Counted from the first letter of the stretch, positions 47,957-58,675 are shown. The stretch is 64,000 nt of DNA from an uncultured Bacteroides sp. (GCF_963677715.1 NZ_OY782493.1:1-64000); one strand, 5' to 3'. Numbers and translations are program-made. The notes: generated by a model from the sequence alone, not told the origin.

Positions 47957-49054
47957 ATGGAAGATAATAAAATAAAAATAGGTATTACTCAGGGTGATAT
48001 CAATGGAATTGGTTATGAAGTTATTCTAAAAACATTTTCTGATCCGGTGATGTTGGAATTGTGTACCCCTATTATTTATGGATCTCCTAAGGTGGCGGCA
48101 TATCATCGTAAGTCTCTTGATTTGCCTACTAATTTTAGCATAATTAATTCGGCTCATGAAGCAAGTCATAACAGATTGAGTGTGGTGAATTGTTCTGATG
48201 ATGAAGTGAAAGTGGAATTTTCCAAGCCGGATCCTGAAGCAGGAAAAGCAGCTTTAAATGCTTTGGAGAAGGCTATAGAGGAATATAAAGAAGGATTAAT
48301 TGACGTAATTGTTACTGCTCCCATAAACAAGCATACTATTCAGTCGGAAGGATTTTCTTTTCCTGGACATACTGAGTATATTGAAGAGAAATTGGGTAAT
48401 GGAGAGAAGTCTCTGATGATTTTAATGAAAGGGGATTTTCGCGTAGCTTTGGTTACGGGACATATTCCGGTAAGTCAGATTGCATCGACCATTACAAAGG
48501 AGTTGATTCAAGAGAAACTAACTATTTTTAATCGCTCTTTGAAACAAGACTTTGGTATAAGTAATCCTCGTATTGCTGTCTTGTCATTGAATCCCCATGC
48601 AGGAGATGAAGGTCTATTGGGTATGGAAGAGCAGGAAATTATAATTCCGGCTTTGCAGGAAATGGTTGCGAAAGGTGTGACTTGCTATGGCCCATATCCG
48701 GCTGACGGATTTATGGGATCTGGGAATTATACGCATTTTGATGGAATATTGGCGATGTATCATGATCAGGGTCTTGCTCCTTTTAAAGCAATAGCGATGG
48801 ATGAAGGAGTAAATTATACGGCTGGTTTGCCCGTTATTCGTACGTCTCCGGCTCATGGAACAGCTTATGACATTGCGGGAAAAGGCTTAGCTAGTGAAGA
48901 TTCATTTCGCCAGGCGGTGTACGTCGCTATTGATGTGTTTCGCAACCGAAAGGGGGATAAATTGGCCCGTATAAATCCTTTGAGAAAACAATATTACGAG
49001 AAACGCGATGATAGTGACAAATTGAAGCTCGATACAGTTGATGATGAGGTTTAA
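47957..49054 (+). CDS. pdxA: PdxA, 4-hydroxythreonine-4-phosphate dehydrogenase
   Basis: NAD-dependent enzyme of the DXP-dependent pyridoxal phosphate pathway. Motifs: GITQGDINGIGYEVILKTF, VTAPINKHTI, FPGHTEYIEEKLG (metal His), SLNPHAGDEGLLGMEEQEII, YPADGFM, AMYHDQGLAPFKAIA and VIRTSPAHGTAYDIAGKGLA. 365 residues, slightly longer than the E. coli enzyme, with an acidic tail. A strong bidirectional terminator follows. Confidence 0.95.
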   Translation: MEDNKIKIGITQGDINGIGYEVILKTFSDPVMLELCTPIIYGSPKVAAYHRKSLDLPTNFSIINSAHEASHNRLSVVNCSDDEVKVEFSKPDPEAGKAALNALEKAIEEYKEGLIDVIVTAPINKHTIQSEGFSFPGHTEYIEEKLGNGEKSLMILMKGDFRVALVTGHIPVSQIASTITKELIQEKLTIFNRSLKQDFGISNPRIAVLSLNPHAGDEGLLGMEEQEIIIPALQEMVAKGVTCYGPYPADGFMGSGNYTHFDGILAMYHDQGLAPFKAIAMDEGVNYTAGLPVIRTSPAHGTAYDIAGKGLASEDSFRQAVYVAIDVFRNRKGDKLARINPLRKQYYEKRDDSDKLKLDTVDDEV

Positions 49055-49090
49055 GTGTAGTTCTTAATTAGTGAATTATATTTCATATAT

Positions 49091-49125
49091 AAAAAAGCTC
49101 CTGACTTAATGTCGGGAGCTTTTTT
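49091..49125. terminator. Bidirectional terminator between pdxA and the sulfatase-family gene
   Basis: A 15-base stem (one G-T pair) of aaaaaagctcctgac with gtcgggagctttttt over loop ttaat; T-runs on both strands serve the two convergent genes. Confidence 0.85.
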
Positions 49126-49206
49126 TATATATGAATATTTGATGTAATTACCGTGAATGCTTATACTTTATGTTGCAGACATAACTCTTCCTCTAGCTTT
49201 CGTTTG

Positions 49207-51036
49207 TTAACGTTTAGCTAAATCATCGTATAATTTTTGCAGAAAGGCTTTTCCCTTTATTAAGTTTTTGCCGGGTTTACTGCCTGTATCGGTTATCGAT
49301 TTGCCCGATTCACAATTGAATATGACCGTATTATCAGGTGTAACCATTCCGAAAATATTAGGAAATGTGAAATATCCGAAATGAGGTGACTTTGGATTAA
49401 GTATGTTTTTGCTAAAACGAAATTCCTTATGAGGGATATTTAACTGTCCGAGCAAAGTTGCAGCTATATCTATTTGAGATGCATAAGTATCAATATGCAT
49501 AGGTGCCTTGATTGCTCCTCCAATAATAATCAATGGGATTTTATATCTTTTCACGGAAAAATTACTTAGGTCATCGGGGTAGCGCCTTGCATGGTCGGGT
49601 ACGAGGACAACAATGCTATTATCCCACCATTTAGTTTGTTTGAATTGGTCGATAAAGTTACCTAAGCAGCTATCTGCATAGGCCACCGAATTGAGATACG
49701 GATGGCTTAGTTTGTGAAAAGGAACATCATAAGGTTCGTGGCTACTGGAAGTCTGGAGTATTTTCATGAAAGGTTCTTTTTGTTCACCTTTTAAATCCGA
49801 GATCATACGATTAAATACAATATGATCGTGTGCTCCCCATTTACTCAGCCTTTCTGAGAGTGGAAAATCTTTATCCGAAATAATATTGTTGATTCCCATT
49901 GCAAAAAGATAAGAGCGCATATTTGTAAAATCAGCATCCCCTCCGTAGTAATATTGTAAATTATACCCTGCTTCTTTTAACGATTTAGGAATAGCAGGAA
50001 GAGATTGAGCTTTTTGGGGATATTTCATAATGCTTGTTGTCGGTTGACCCGGATATCCACTAAGAATCGAAACAAGCCCGCGATCTGTTCTGAAACTATT
50101 GGCATAGAAATGAGTAAACAGAATTCCTTCACGCCCGAGTTTGTCCATATTTACGGCCACATTGGGTAAACCTCCCAGCGTTTCCATGGTTTTAGACATA
50201 AAACTTTCGAGTACTATTATAATAACATTGGGACGTTCTTTAGTTATTAGCCGGGGGATACTATCGGTAGTAGGCTTTTCAATGAGTTGATCGAATTCTT
50301 TATTTGCTGTTTCAGGGCTCATAAAGCGGTATTGCTTTCCGAAGTCTGTTTCATGGCTGATGGACGCCATTAGGTTGAATAGAGGATTTATTGCCGCATG
50401 GTTAAGTAACATATTATTGCTGTAGTATGCTTTGCTTACATTCATGGTGGAAACAGTAAGTCCCCCTCGGATGGGGATGAAAAGAAGTCCTGTTAATAGA
50501 ATGAGTACACCTGAAGTTGCTAATCGATGTTTGAGTATCTTTCTTTCTCTCTTTTCATTTATTAGTACTTTGTAAAATAGATAATATATTGCCCAACAAA
50601 GAATTAGTAACACTAAAATTCCTAGAATGACAATCCCAATACTTGTACTGGCCAATGCGTCCTTGGGAGAAGAGAAAAAGTAGAAGAAAGGAGTCGAGTC
50701 TAAACGAAACCCCCAATATTTATATAATTCAAGGTCGCAAATGAAAACCAGTGAAATGAGGAATGCGATGAGACTATAATATATTTTTCGTATGTTCGAA
50801 ATAATGTTGGGCACAATCCATAAAGACATTATTAGAATAATTGCCGGAATAATTGTCAGATAACCCGCCATGGATAAATCAAGCGGAAGGCCGTGAATGA
50901 TTACATCAAGATAATCAGTTAATGTAATGCCTTTGAATAGCTTGTAGTAATAAAGCATAAATAAAGGCTTTTCTAAACTGAAGATAATTGTTAAGAGCAA
51001 ATAAGTTTTTGTAAAATTCCAAAGATGTTTCTTCAT
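49207..51036 (-). CDS. LTA synthase-family (sulfatase-fold) membrane protein
   Basis: 609 residues. Five membrane segments (to about 190) precede a periplasmic alkaline-phosphatase/sulfatase-fold domain. Active-site elements are intact: NVIIIVLESFMSK, nucleophile region SFRTDRGLVSILSGYPGQP, YYGGDADFTNMRSYLF, SSSHEPYDVPFH and VVLVPDHARRYP. Relatives are LtaS and phosphoethanolamine or phosphoglycerol transferases; in a Gram-negative a phosphoglycerol or phosphoethanolamine transfer to surface glycans or lipid is likely. Single gene with its own -7 box. Confidence 0.85.
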   Translation of the reverse strand: MKKHLWNFTKTYLLLTIIFSLEKPLFMLYYYKLFKGITLTDYLDVIIHGLPLDLSMAGYLTIIPAIILIMSLWIVPNIISNIRKIYYSLIAFLISLVFICDLELYKYWGFRLDSTPFFYFFSSPKDALASTSIGIVILGILVLLILCWAIYYLFYKVLINEKRERKILKHRLATSGVLILLTGLLFIPIRGGLTVSTMNVSKAYYSNNMLLNHAAINPLFNLMASISHETDFGKQYRFMSPETANKEFDQLIEKPTTDSIPRLITKERPNVIIIVLESFMSKTMETLGGLPNVAVNMDKLGREGILFTHFYANSFRTDRGLVSILSGYPGQPTTSIMKYPQKAQSLPAIPKSLKEAGYNLQYYYGGDADFTNMRSYLFAMGINNIISDKDFPLSERLSKWGAHDHIVFNRMISDLKGEQKEPFMKILQTSSSHEPYDVPFHKLSHPYLNSVAYADSCLGNFIDQFKQTKWWDNSIVVLVPDHARRYPDDLSNFSVKRYKIPLIIIGGAIKAPMHIDTYASQIDIAATLLGQLNIPHKEFRFSKNILNPKSPHFGYFTFPNIFGMVTPDNTVIFNCESGKSITDTGSKPGKNLIKGKAFLQKLYDDLAKR

Positions 51037-51073
51037 AATATTCTATAAGTTAATCTTGTCGATGATTTTTTTG

Positions 51074-51081
51074 CAAAGGTA
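51074..51081 (-). promoter_or_regulatory. -7 box of the sulfatase-family gene
   Basis: TACCTTTG on the minus strand, 38 bases before ATG 51036. Confidence 0.5.
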
Positions 51082-51112
51082 GTACTCTTTATCTAATATC
51101 TCTTCTTTTCTC

Positions 51113-51142
51113 TTGTGCTATTGAATGCTTTTTGTATTTTTG
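51113..51142 (+). promoter_or_regulatory. -33/-7 promoter of the sigma-54 activator operon
   Basis: TTG at 51113-51115, 19-base spacer, TATTTTTG at 51135-51142, then ATG at 51161. One of the better-formed promoters in the window. Confidence 0.55.
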
Positions 51143-51160
51143 TCATAGATTTAGTATATT

Positions 51161-52399
51161 ATGACAAAAGCGGAGATTCAACAAGTAAAGTTGAGATTTG
51201 GAATTATTGGTAATGCCGAATCTCTTATACGTGCCATCGATATTGCTATTCAAGTAGCACCCACCGATTTATCTGTACTTATAACTGGCGAAAGTGGTGT
51301 CGGAAAAGAAAGTTTTCCGCAAATTATTCATCAATTTAGTCGTAGGAAGCACGGCCAATACATTGCTGTAAATTGTGGCGCTATTCCTGAAGGCACAATT
51401 GATTCGGAATTATTTGGGCATGAGAAAGGAGCTTTTACAGGTGCTATTGGAGATAGAAAAGGTTATTTTGGCGAGGCGGATGGAGGGACGATTTTTTTAG
51501 ATGAAGTGGGAGAATTGCCATTGCCTACTCAGGCTCGTCTGCTTCGTGTATTGGAGAGCGGAGAATTTCTTAAAGTAGGTTCTTCTAGAGTGCAAAAAAC
51601 AGATGTACGTATTGTGGCTGCTACAAATGTAAATCTCACTCAAGCTATTTCTGAAGGGCGATTTCGTGAAGATCTTTTTTATCGTCTAAACACAGTGCCC
51701 ATTCAAATACCTTCTTTACGTGAAAGGGCAGAGGATGTTATACTCTTGTTTCGTAAATTTGCTTCAGATTTCGCTGAAAAATATCGCATGCCCGCTATTC
51801 AGCTTACTGAAGATGCCCGTCATATTCTTCTTTCTTATCGTTGGCCAGGGAATGTACGTCAGTTGAAAAACATCACTGAACAGATCTCTATTATAGAAAC
51901 CAACCGTGAAATAAATGCATCAATGTTGCAAACATATCTTCCTGTGCAATCAGAACAACGCTTACCGGCATTGCTTGGAGTAAAGGCAGGGAAAGGTTTT
52001 GAAAGTGAACGTGAAATTCTTTATCAGGTATTGTTTGATATGCGCCAGGATGTTACGGAATTGAAGAAACTTGTTCGTGAGATTATGTCTGAAAGAGCTG
52101 CTAATAGTGGATCTGTTTCAACATCGGCACCGACTTATTATGCACCTTCTCCTATTGTGAATCAGGCTCAGTCAGTTTCTACTATTAATCTACACTCTAT
52201 GGGCACTAAGCAAGAGGATGATGATATACAAGATACTGAAGAATATGTTGAGGAATCGTTGTCGCTTGATGAGTTAGAAAGAGATATGATACGAAAAGCG
52301 CTTGAGAAACACCATGGTAAGCGTAAAAACGCAGCTAAAGATTTAAATATTTCGGAACGTACCCTTTATAGAAAGATAAAAGAATATGGATTGGATTAA
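51161..52399 (+). CDS. Orphan sigma-54-dependent transcriptional activator
   Basis: 412-residue bacterial enhancer-binding protein. The AAA+ domain begins at once: Walker A GESGVGKE (43-50), the sigma-54 contact loop GAFTGA (90-95), Walker B GGTIFLDEVGELP (108-120), R-fingers in GRFREDLFYRLN and WPGNVRQLKN. A Fis-type helix-turn-helix is at the C-terminus (about 370-412, KNAAKDLNISERTLYRKIKE). There is no receiver, GAF or PAS domain, so activity must be set by concentration or a separate protein. It overlaps lptE by 14 bases, placing envelope genes downstream of a sigma-54 regulator. Confidence 0.93.
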   Translation: MTKAEIQQVKLRFGIIGNAESLIRAIDIAIQVAPTDLSVLITGESGVGKESFPQIIHQFSRRKHGQYIAVNCGAIPEGTIDSELFGHEKGAFTGAIGDRKGYFGEADGGTIFLDEVGELPLPTQARLLRVLESGEFLKVGSSRVQKTDVRIVAATNVNLTQAISEGRFREDLFYRLNTVPIQIPSLRERAEDVILLFRKFASDFAEKYRMPAIQLTEDARHILLSYRWPGNVRQLKNITEQISIIETNREINASMLQTYLPVQSEQRLPALLGVKAGKGFESEREILYQVLFDMRQDVTELKKLVREIMSERAANSGSVSTSAPTYYAPSPIVNQAQSVSTINLHSMGTKQEDDDIQDTEEYVEESLSLDELERDMIRKALEKHHGKRKNAAKDLNISERTLYRKIKEYGLD

Positions 52400-52907
52400 A
52401 AAAATAGCGCATGTAATTTTAGTTATGTCTTTATTGATATTGGTAAACTCATGCAGCATTTCTTATAAGTTTAATGGAGCTTCTATTAATTATGATAAGG
52501 TAAAAACCATCTCTATAGCTGATTTTCCAATAAAAGCGGCATATGTGTATGCTCCATTGGCTACTACATTCAATCAAAAGTTGAAAGATACTTATATTCA
52601 ACAGACTCGTTTGAGATTAGTACCCCGTAATGCTGATCTGCAAATAGATGGGGAGATTACCGGTTATAACCAGTACAATCAAGCGGTGAAATCAGATGGT
52701 TATTCTTCGGAAGTGAAGCTTACTATCACTGTCAATGTGCGCTTTGTTAATAATACAAACCATGGTGAGGACTTTGAACAACAGTTTACTGCTTTTCGTA
52801 CCTATGATTCTACGAAGTTGCTTACGGCTGTACAGGATGAATTGATTGAACAGATGGTTAAAGAGATAACAGATCAGATATTTAATGCAACTGTGGCTAA
52901 CTGGTAA
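52386..52907 (+). CDS. lptE: LptE-family LPS assembly lipoprotein
   Basis: 173-residue lipoprotein (lipobox VNSC, C23) with SISYKFNGASINYDKVKTIS, then a small alpha/beta fold typical of Bacteroidetes LptE: YAPLATTFNQKLKDTYIQQT, LRLVPRNADLQIDGEITGYN and an amphipathic C-terminal helix. LptE plugs the LptD barrel in the outer membrane. It overlaps the regulator gene by 14 bases and the next gene starts at the base after its stop. Confidence 0.88.
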   Translation: MDWIKKIAHVILVMSLLILVNSCSISYKFNGASINYDKVKTISIADFPIKAAYVYAPLATTFNQKLKDTYIQQTRLRLVPRNADLQIDGEITGYNQYNQAVKSDGYSSEVKLTITVNVRFVNNTNHGEDFEQQFTAFRTYDSTKLLTAVQDELIEQMVKEITDQIFNATVANW

Positions 52908-53681
52908 ATGATGACATCGGCTAATTTTCAACAATGGATTGAGCATCCTGATATGCTTAATAAGGACACCTTGTATGAGCTGCGTACCTTATTGGCACGT
53001 TACCCCTATTTTCAATCTTTGCGGCTGCTTTATCTTAAAAATTTATATTTGCTCCATGATATAACCTTTGGTTCCGAATTGCGTAGGGCAACACTTTATG
53101 TTGCCGATCGGCGACTACTTTTTAATTTAATTGAAGGAGATAAATATTTATTGCATAGTCGTAAGAAGAAAGAACTGTTAGTTGATGCGTTGGAGCAAGA
53201 GCCCGATCTTGATCGCACTTTATCACTAATAAATCGTTTTTTATCTTCTGTGCCTGAAGAGCTTTCTCAGCAATCCGATTTTGATTATGCTACAGACTAC
53301 ACTCCCTATTTGATAATTGAGAATCAAGTTTCGCAACCTCTTGATGAACCGACTGAAAATGTGCCACGATTGCATGGGCATGAGTTGATTGATGATTTTA
53401 TCGAGATGAATAGTAGCGATATATTATCACTTAGGATGAAACCATTGGAAGAAAAAGGGGATTTAGATATTGAATTGCCTGAAATTGAGAGTCGTGCTGA
53501 CGAGGATGACGATAGTTGCTTTACTGAAACTTTAGCTAAAATTTATATTAAACAGCAGCGTTATTCAAAAGCATTAGAAATAATTGAAAAATTAAATTTG
53601 AAATATCCAAAAAAAAATGCTTACTTTGCAGATCAAATAAGGTTTTTAGAGAAATTGATTATTAACGCTAAATCAAAATAA
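52908..53681 (+). CDS. Conserved hypothetical protein with C-terminal TPR-like helices
   Basis: 257 residues, no signal peptide. N-terminal FQQWIEHPDMLNKDTLYELR, TLLARYPYFQSLRLLYLKNL is characteristic of a Bacteroidetes family found between lptE and secG; the C-terminal ETLAKIYIKQQRYSKALEII segment is a TPR motif. Function unknown; probably a cytosolic partner of the export genes. The start ATG directly abuts the lptE stop. Confidence 0.75.
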   Translation: MMTSANFQQWIEHPDMLNKDTLYELRTLLARYPYFQSLRLLYLKNLYLLHDITFGSELRRATLYVADRRLLFNLIEGDKYLLHSRKKKELLVDALEQEPDLDRTLSLINRFLSSVPEELSQQSDFDYATDYTPYLIIENQVSQPLDEPTENVPRLHGHELIDDFIEMNSSDILSLRMKPLEEKGDLDIELPEIESRADEDDDSCFTETLAKIYIKQQRYSKALEIIEKLNLKYPKKNAYFADQIRFLEKLIINAKSK

Positions 53682-53685
53682 CAAA

Positions 53686-54054
53686 ATGTATTTATTATTA
53701 ATTATCTTAATGGTTATTGCTTCCATATTGATGTGTTTCATTGTTTTGATACAGAACTCCAAAGGAGGAGGGCTTTCATCAGGTTTTTCTTCATCTAATC
53801 AAATTATGGGTGTACGCAAAACTACTGATTTCTTAGAGAAAGCCACTTGGGGATTAGCTGTGTTTATGGTTGTGTTAAGCGTTGCATCAGCTTACATTGT
53901 TCCGTCTTTTAGCCATAAAGATCAGGATGTGATTTTGGAACAAGCGCAAAAAGAAGAAAAAACAAATCCGTATAATTTGCCGGCAGGCACTGCTGCTCCT
54001 AAAGCAGAAACTACTGTTCCGGCACCTGCTACTACTGATTCGACTGCTAATTAA
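53686..54054 (+). CDS. secG: SecG preprotein translocase subunit
   Basis: 122 residues. Two membrane helices (LLLIILMVIASILMCFIVLI and WGLAVFMVVLSVASAYIV) flank the SecG loop QNSKGGGLSSGFSSSNQIMG, followed by a long Ala/Pro/Thr-rich tail as usual in Bacteroidetes. Part of the SecYEG channel. A very stable terminator hairpin follows. Confidence 0.93.
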   Translation: MYLLLIILMVIASILMCFIVLIQNSKGGGLSSGFSSSNQIMGVRKTTDFLEKATWGLAVFMVVLSVASAYIVPSFSHKDQDVILEQAQKEEKTNPYNLPAGTAAPKAETTVPAPATTDSTAN

Positions 54055-54077
54055 TCGAAATCATAAAGACCGAGGGT

Positions 54078-54148
54078 ACGAAAGCTCCGGGAAGTAAGGG
54101 TATTGATAGAACCTCAAAACACTTACTTCCCGGAGCTTTCGTTTTTTA
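54078..54148 (+). terminator. Long perfect-stem terminator after secG
   Basis: Arms 54078-54098 and 54122-54142 pair without a mismatch over 21 bases (core gctccgggaagtaag) around a 23-base loop, and a T-run follows. The stem is unusually long for a terminator. Confidence 0.8.
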
Positions 54149-54187
54149 TTATTCTATCTTTATTGATTGTAATCCGAAGGATTTGTG

Positions 54188-54195
54188 TACTTTTG
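54188..54195 (+). promoter_or_regulatory. -7 box of the MFS gene
   Basis: TACTTTTG, 47 bases before ATG 54243, with TTG trinucleotides at 54163-54165 and 54167-54169 as possible -33 elements. Confidence 0.45.
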
Positions 54196-54242
54196 ATGCT
54201 TAAAAACCGAATTTACTAACTTGAAATAATGAAATTGTAAAA

Positions 54243-55604
54243 ATGACAGAACTTATTAAAGCAAAATTGAGTAACTCTAAAACGGCACGTTGGTCGGCTC
54301 TGATTGTAGTATCATTTACTATGATGTGCGGATACTTTCTTACCGATTGTATGGCCCCACTCGAAGATATGTTGACTAAAGATTTGGGTTGGTCATCAAC
54401 CGAATATGGATTCTTTACGGGTTCATACGGCTATTTTAATGTGTTTTTGTTTATGCTTCTTTTGGGTGGAATCATTCTTGATAAGAAAGGAGTTCGTTTT
54501 ACCGGTACTATGTCTTGCTTGCTTATGGTAACAGGAGCGGCGATAAAATGCTATGCCGTATCTCCGCTTTTCACTGTTGAAGGTCATTTATATGGTCTTA
54601 GTTATCAGGTGCTACTTGCCTGTTTAGGTTTTGCCACTTTTGGAGTTGGAGTTGAAACTGCGGGTATAACAGTTTCAAAAGTGATAGTGAAATGGTTTAC
54701 AGGACATGAGCTGGCGTTGGCAATGGGACTGCAGGTGGCTACTGCCCGTATAGGAACAGCTTTTGCTTTGAGTTTCAGTTTACCTATTGCTAGGCATTTT
54801 CACAATAATGTATCTATGCCCGTTCTTTTCGGACTAATTTTGCTTTGCATCGGAACCATTTCATTCTTGGTTTATAATGTGATGGATCGTAAACTTGATG
54901 CTTCTATTGAACCGGTTATTGGTGAGGAAGAAGATGCTTTTCGCATGTCCGATTTTAAAAACATAGTTACCAATAAAGGCTTTTGGCTGATCGCTATTCT
55001 TTGTGTGCTTTTTTATTCAGGGGTATTTCCTTTCCTGAAATTTGCTACTAAAATAATGATCTATAAATATGGAATCGCCGAAAATTTAGCCGGTACTATA
55101 CCGAGTCTTCTTCCTTATGGCACAATATTGTTGACTCCTCTTTTCGGCAGTATTTATGATCGGGTAGGCAAAGGTGCTTCATTAATGGTATTAGGTTCTT
55201 TCTTGCTCATTATTGTTCATTTATTGTTTGCCATGCCATTTCTTAATGTATGGTGGTTTGCTACTCTCGTCATGATTGTGCTTGGTATTGCTTTCTCACT
55301 TGTTCCTTCGGCAATGTGGCCTTCGGTTCCGAAGATAATTCCGCAAAATCAGTTAGGAACGGCTTATGCTTTGATTTTCTATGTGCAAAACATTGGCTTA
55401 TCTTTGGTTCCATTGCTTATCGGTTGGGTAATTGAAAAATATAGTAGGACTGTTCTTCCTGATGGAACACTTACATACAATTATACTATTCCAATGCTTG
55501 TTTTCACTGGTTTTGGTGTTTTGGCTCTTATTGTTTCTTTGATGTTGAAAGCTGAAGACAAGAAAAAAGGGTACGGCTTGCAAAAGGCCAACATTAAGGA
55601 ATAA
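54243..55604 (+). CDS. MFS transporter, 12 membrane segments
   Basis: 453 residues. ARWSALIVVSFTMMCGYFLT, then TEYGFFTGSYGYFNVFLFML and the loop motif GGIILDKKGVRFTG (GxxxDxxGxR, the MFS loop 2-3 signature); the second half repeats it as TPLFGSIYDRVGKG. The sequence is an MFS carrier of unknown substrate, distantly recalling MFSD1-type carriers. It is followed after four bases by a small PqqD-like gene, so the two are co-transcribed. Confidence 0.85.
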   Translation: MTELIKAKLSNSKTARWSALIVVSFTMMCGYFLTDCMAPLEDMLTKDLGWSSTEYGFFTGSYGYFNVFLFMLLLGGIILDKKGVRFTGTMSCLLMVTGAAIKCYAVSPLFTVEGHLYGLSYQVLLACLGFATFGVGVETAGITVSKVIVKWFTGHELALAMGLQVATARIGTAFALSFSLPIARHFHNNVSMPVLFGLILLCIGTISFLVYNVMDRKLDASIEPVIGEEEDAFRMSDFKNIVTNKGFWLIAILCVLFYSGVFPFLKFATKIMIYKYGIAENLAGTIPSLLPYGTILLTPLFGSIYDRVGKGASLMVLGSFLLIIVHLLFAMPFLNVWWFATLVMIVLGIAFSLVPSAMWPSVPKIIPQNQLGTAYALIFYVQNIGLSLVPLLIGWVIEKYSRTVLPDGTLTYNYTIPMLVFTGFGVLALIVSLMLKAEDKKKGYGLQKANIKE

Positions 55605-55608
55605 TAGT

Positions 55609-55959
55609 TTGGAACGTGTGAAAGAAAAGATAAATCTTTTAGAGGTAATACCTGTTCATAATGAACATATTACAACCAAATTGAAAGGCGATTGCATTAC
55701 AATCGCCTTTCCTCGTTTCAAGGCAAAATGGGTAAATAACCTTTTTCGACCATTGGGATTGTCTTCTTGCATTCATCTCTGTTTAGAAGAACATGGTTCG
55801 TCCGTTTGGACGTTGATAGATGGTAAACGTACAGTAGGAGATATTATAGGGCTTCTTGCAGCGCATTTTAATTTTGAAGAAAATTACGAGTCAAGAGTAC
55901 TTTTATATCTCAACAAATTGCATAAAGACGGATTCATTAAATATTATAATAAGCTGTGA
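55609..55959 (+). CDS. Stand-alone PqqD-like peptide-chaperone protein
   Basis: 116 residues. The C-terminal 75 residues (GSSVWTLIDGKRTVGDIIGL, then YESRVLLYLNKLHKDGFI) have the winged-helix PqqD/RRE pattern, in which the domain binds a precursor peptide. No radical SAM enzyme, peptidase or obvious precursor peptide lies beside it. The start is a TTG at 55609 or GTG at 55618. Coupling to the MFS transporter is seen by spacing; the biological role is unknown. Confidence 0.72.
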   Translation: MERVKEKINLLEVIPVHNEHITTKLKGDCITIAFPRFKAKWVNNLFRPLGLSSCIHLCLEEHGSSVWTLIDGKRTVGDIIGLLAAHFNFEENYESRVLLYLNKLHKDGFIKYYNKL

Positions 55960-55976
55960 GAGAAGAAACTGTCATT

Positions 55977-57041
55977 CTATTTATCCTCTTCTTCTCTATC
56001 TACTTTTATTAATCCGCCGGTTGTTGAATTGAATAGTACTTTTATTGTGGACTTTTTATCAAACAGAGCAGGTGCCAGATACTCTACGGTTCCAAATTGA
56101 GTAATAGGGAACTCTCCCTCGAAAAGCGGTTTTTTATCTTGTAGAATGGTAATTCTCGCTTTTCCTGGAACGTTGTATGCTACGCCATCAAGCTCTTTCT
56201 TTTTATCTTCCTGAGTGGGGATATTTATCGTTTTCAAATCGATCAGGTTGAAGTAAATCGGTTCGCCTGCTAAATCTGTGCTTGCTACAACACCCAATTT
56301 TTTGGAAAATCTGAAAGCGACTTCATTTTTAAATTCTTTGTCAGGAACTAAACGAATAGTATATACTTTCTCTTCTTTGTTTTTTGTTCCTGAAAACATT
56401 GCGGTCATTGCACTTTCCTGCTCGTCCAGATTATCAAGCATGAGCTTCAATTGTTCGCCATCTTTTGGCATATTGTCTGCTTGCCCGCGTAAAAGCGCAT
56501 TTTTGCTTTCCCTTATATTATATATTTCTTTAGCTACAAGTTCGGCCATTTTTGCGGTAGAAGTAGCTGTTAGTATTTCCTCTGTCAAAAAATCACGCGG
56601 ATTGAGTTGCTGTTTTTGTTTTGTCAACGGAGCCTTTGTTATCGGTGCTCTTTTCGCACTGACAGGCATATTGATGGACTTTACGATACCATCGTCTGTC
56701 AATTCTATTAGTGGAGCAACCGTTTTATCCTTCATTTTCACAAAGTAAGTCCGCTCACTGTTAGGTACTCCAATAGGTTGTGCTTTCACACTTGTCAATT
56801 CCCAATATTCTTCCGGATCGATGGAAACATCGGTAAGGTGTAAATAGCGTTCGGCGTATTTGCCGAATTCTCCGGGCATGTATGTTATTTTAGTCGCTCT
56901 GACTTCTACTTCAATTTCAGTTTTAGGAAGTGTGTAGGTTACTCCAAAATCTTTTCCGTGTGTTATTCCCAGCGTTACCTTCGTTTGTGGATAAGCAACG
57001 GCGGAAAGAAATAAGCCTAAGAGCAGGATGGATCTTTTCAT
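55977..57041 (-). CDS. DUF4831 exported protein
   Basis: 354 residues from ATG 57041 (MKRSILLLGLFLSAVAYPQ signal peptide); an upstream in-frame ATG at 57074 would bury the signal. VTYTLPKTEIEVEVRATKIT, YMPGEFGKYAERYL and EYWELTSVKAQPIGVPNSER are typical of DUF4831, a Bacteroidetes periplasmic family of unknown function. It ends 18 bases from the convergent PqqD-like gene. Confidence 0.85.
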   Translation of the reverse strand: MKRSILLLGLFLSAVAYPQTKVTLGITHGKDFGVTYTLPKTEIEVEVRATKITYMPGEFGKYAERYLHLTDVSIDPEEYWELTSVKAQPIGVPNSERTYFVKMKDKTVAPLIELTDDGIVKSINMPVSAKRAPITKAPLTKQKQQLNPRDFLTEEILTATSTAKMAELVAKEIYNIRESKNALLRGQADNMPKDGEQLKLMLDNLDEQESAMTAMFSGTKNKEEKVYTIRLVPDKEFKNEVAFRFSKKLGVVASTDLAGEPIYFNLIDLKTINIPTQEDKKKELDGVAYNVPGKARITILQDKKPLFEGEFPITQFGTVEYLAPALFDKKSTIKVLFNSTTGGLIKVDREEEDK

Positions 57042-57071
57042 TCTTTTTGATTGTTTAGCAGGTTTATTTAG

Positions 57072-57079
57072 CAAATTTA
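57072..57079 (-). promoter_or_regulatory. -7 box of the DUF4831 gene
   Basis: TAAATTTG on the minus strand, 30 bases before ATG 57041; it lies beyond the rejected start at 57074, supporting the shorter protein. Confidence 0.45.
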
Positions 57080-57141
57080 ATAAAATTATTTGATGCTTTG
57101 GCGCTAATATAAGTAATAAACACTAAATATGGTTTTATGTT

Positions 57142-58650
<1,509 letters not shown>

Positions 58651-58675
58651 GATAAACTTTTTTTATTCGACTATG

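Noticed and set aside
56278-56748. Plus-strand open frame of 156 codons
   Set aside because: Antisense to DUF4831; composition is that of a complementary strand and no family resemblance is seen.
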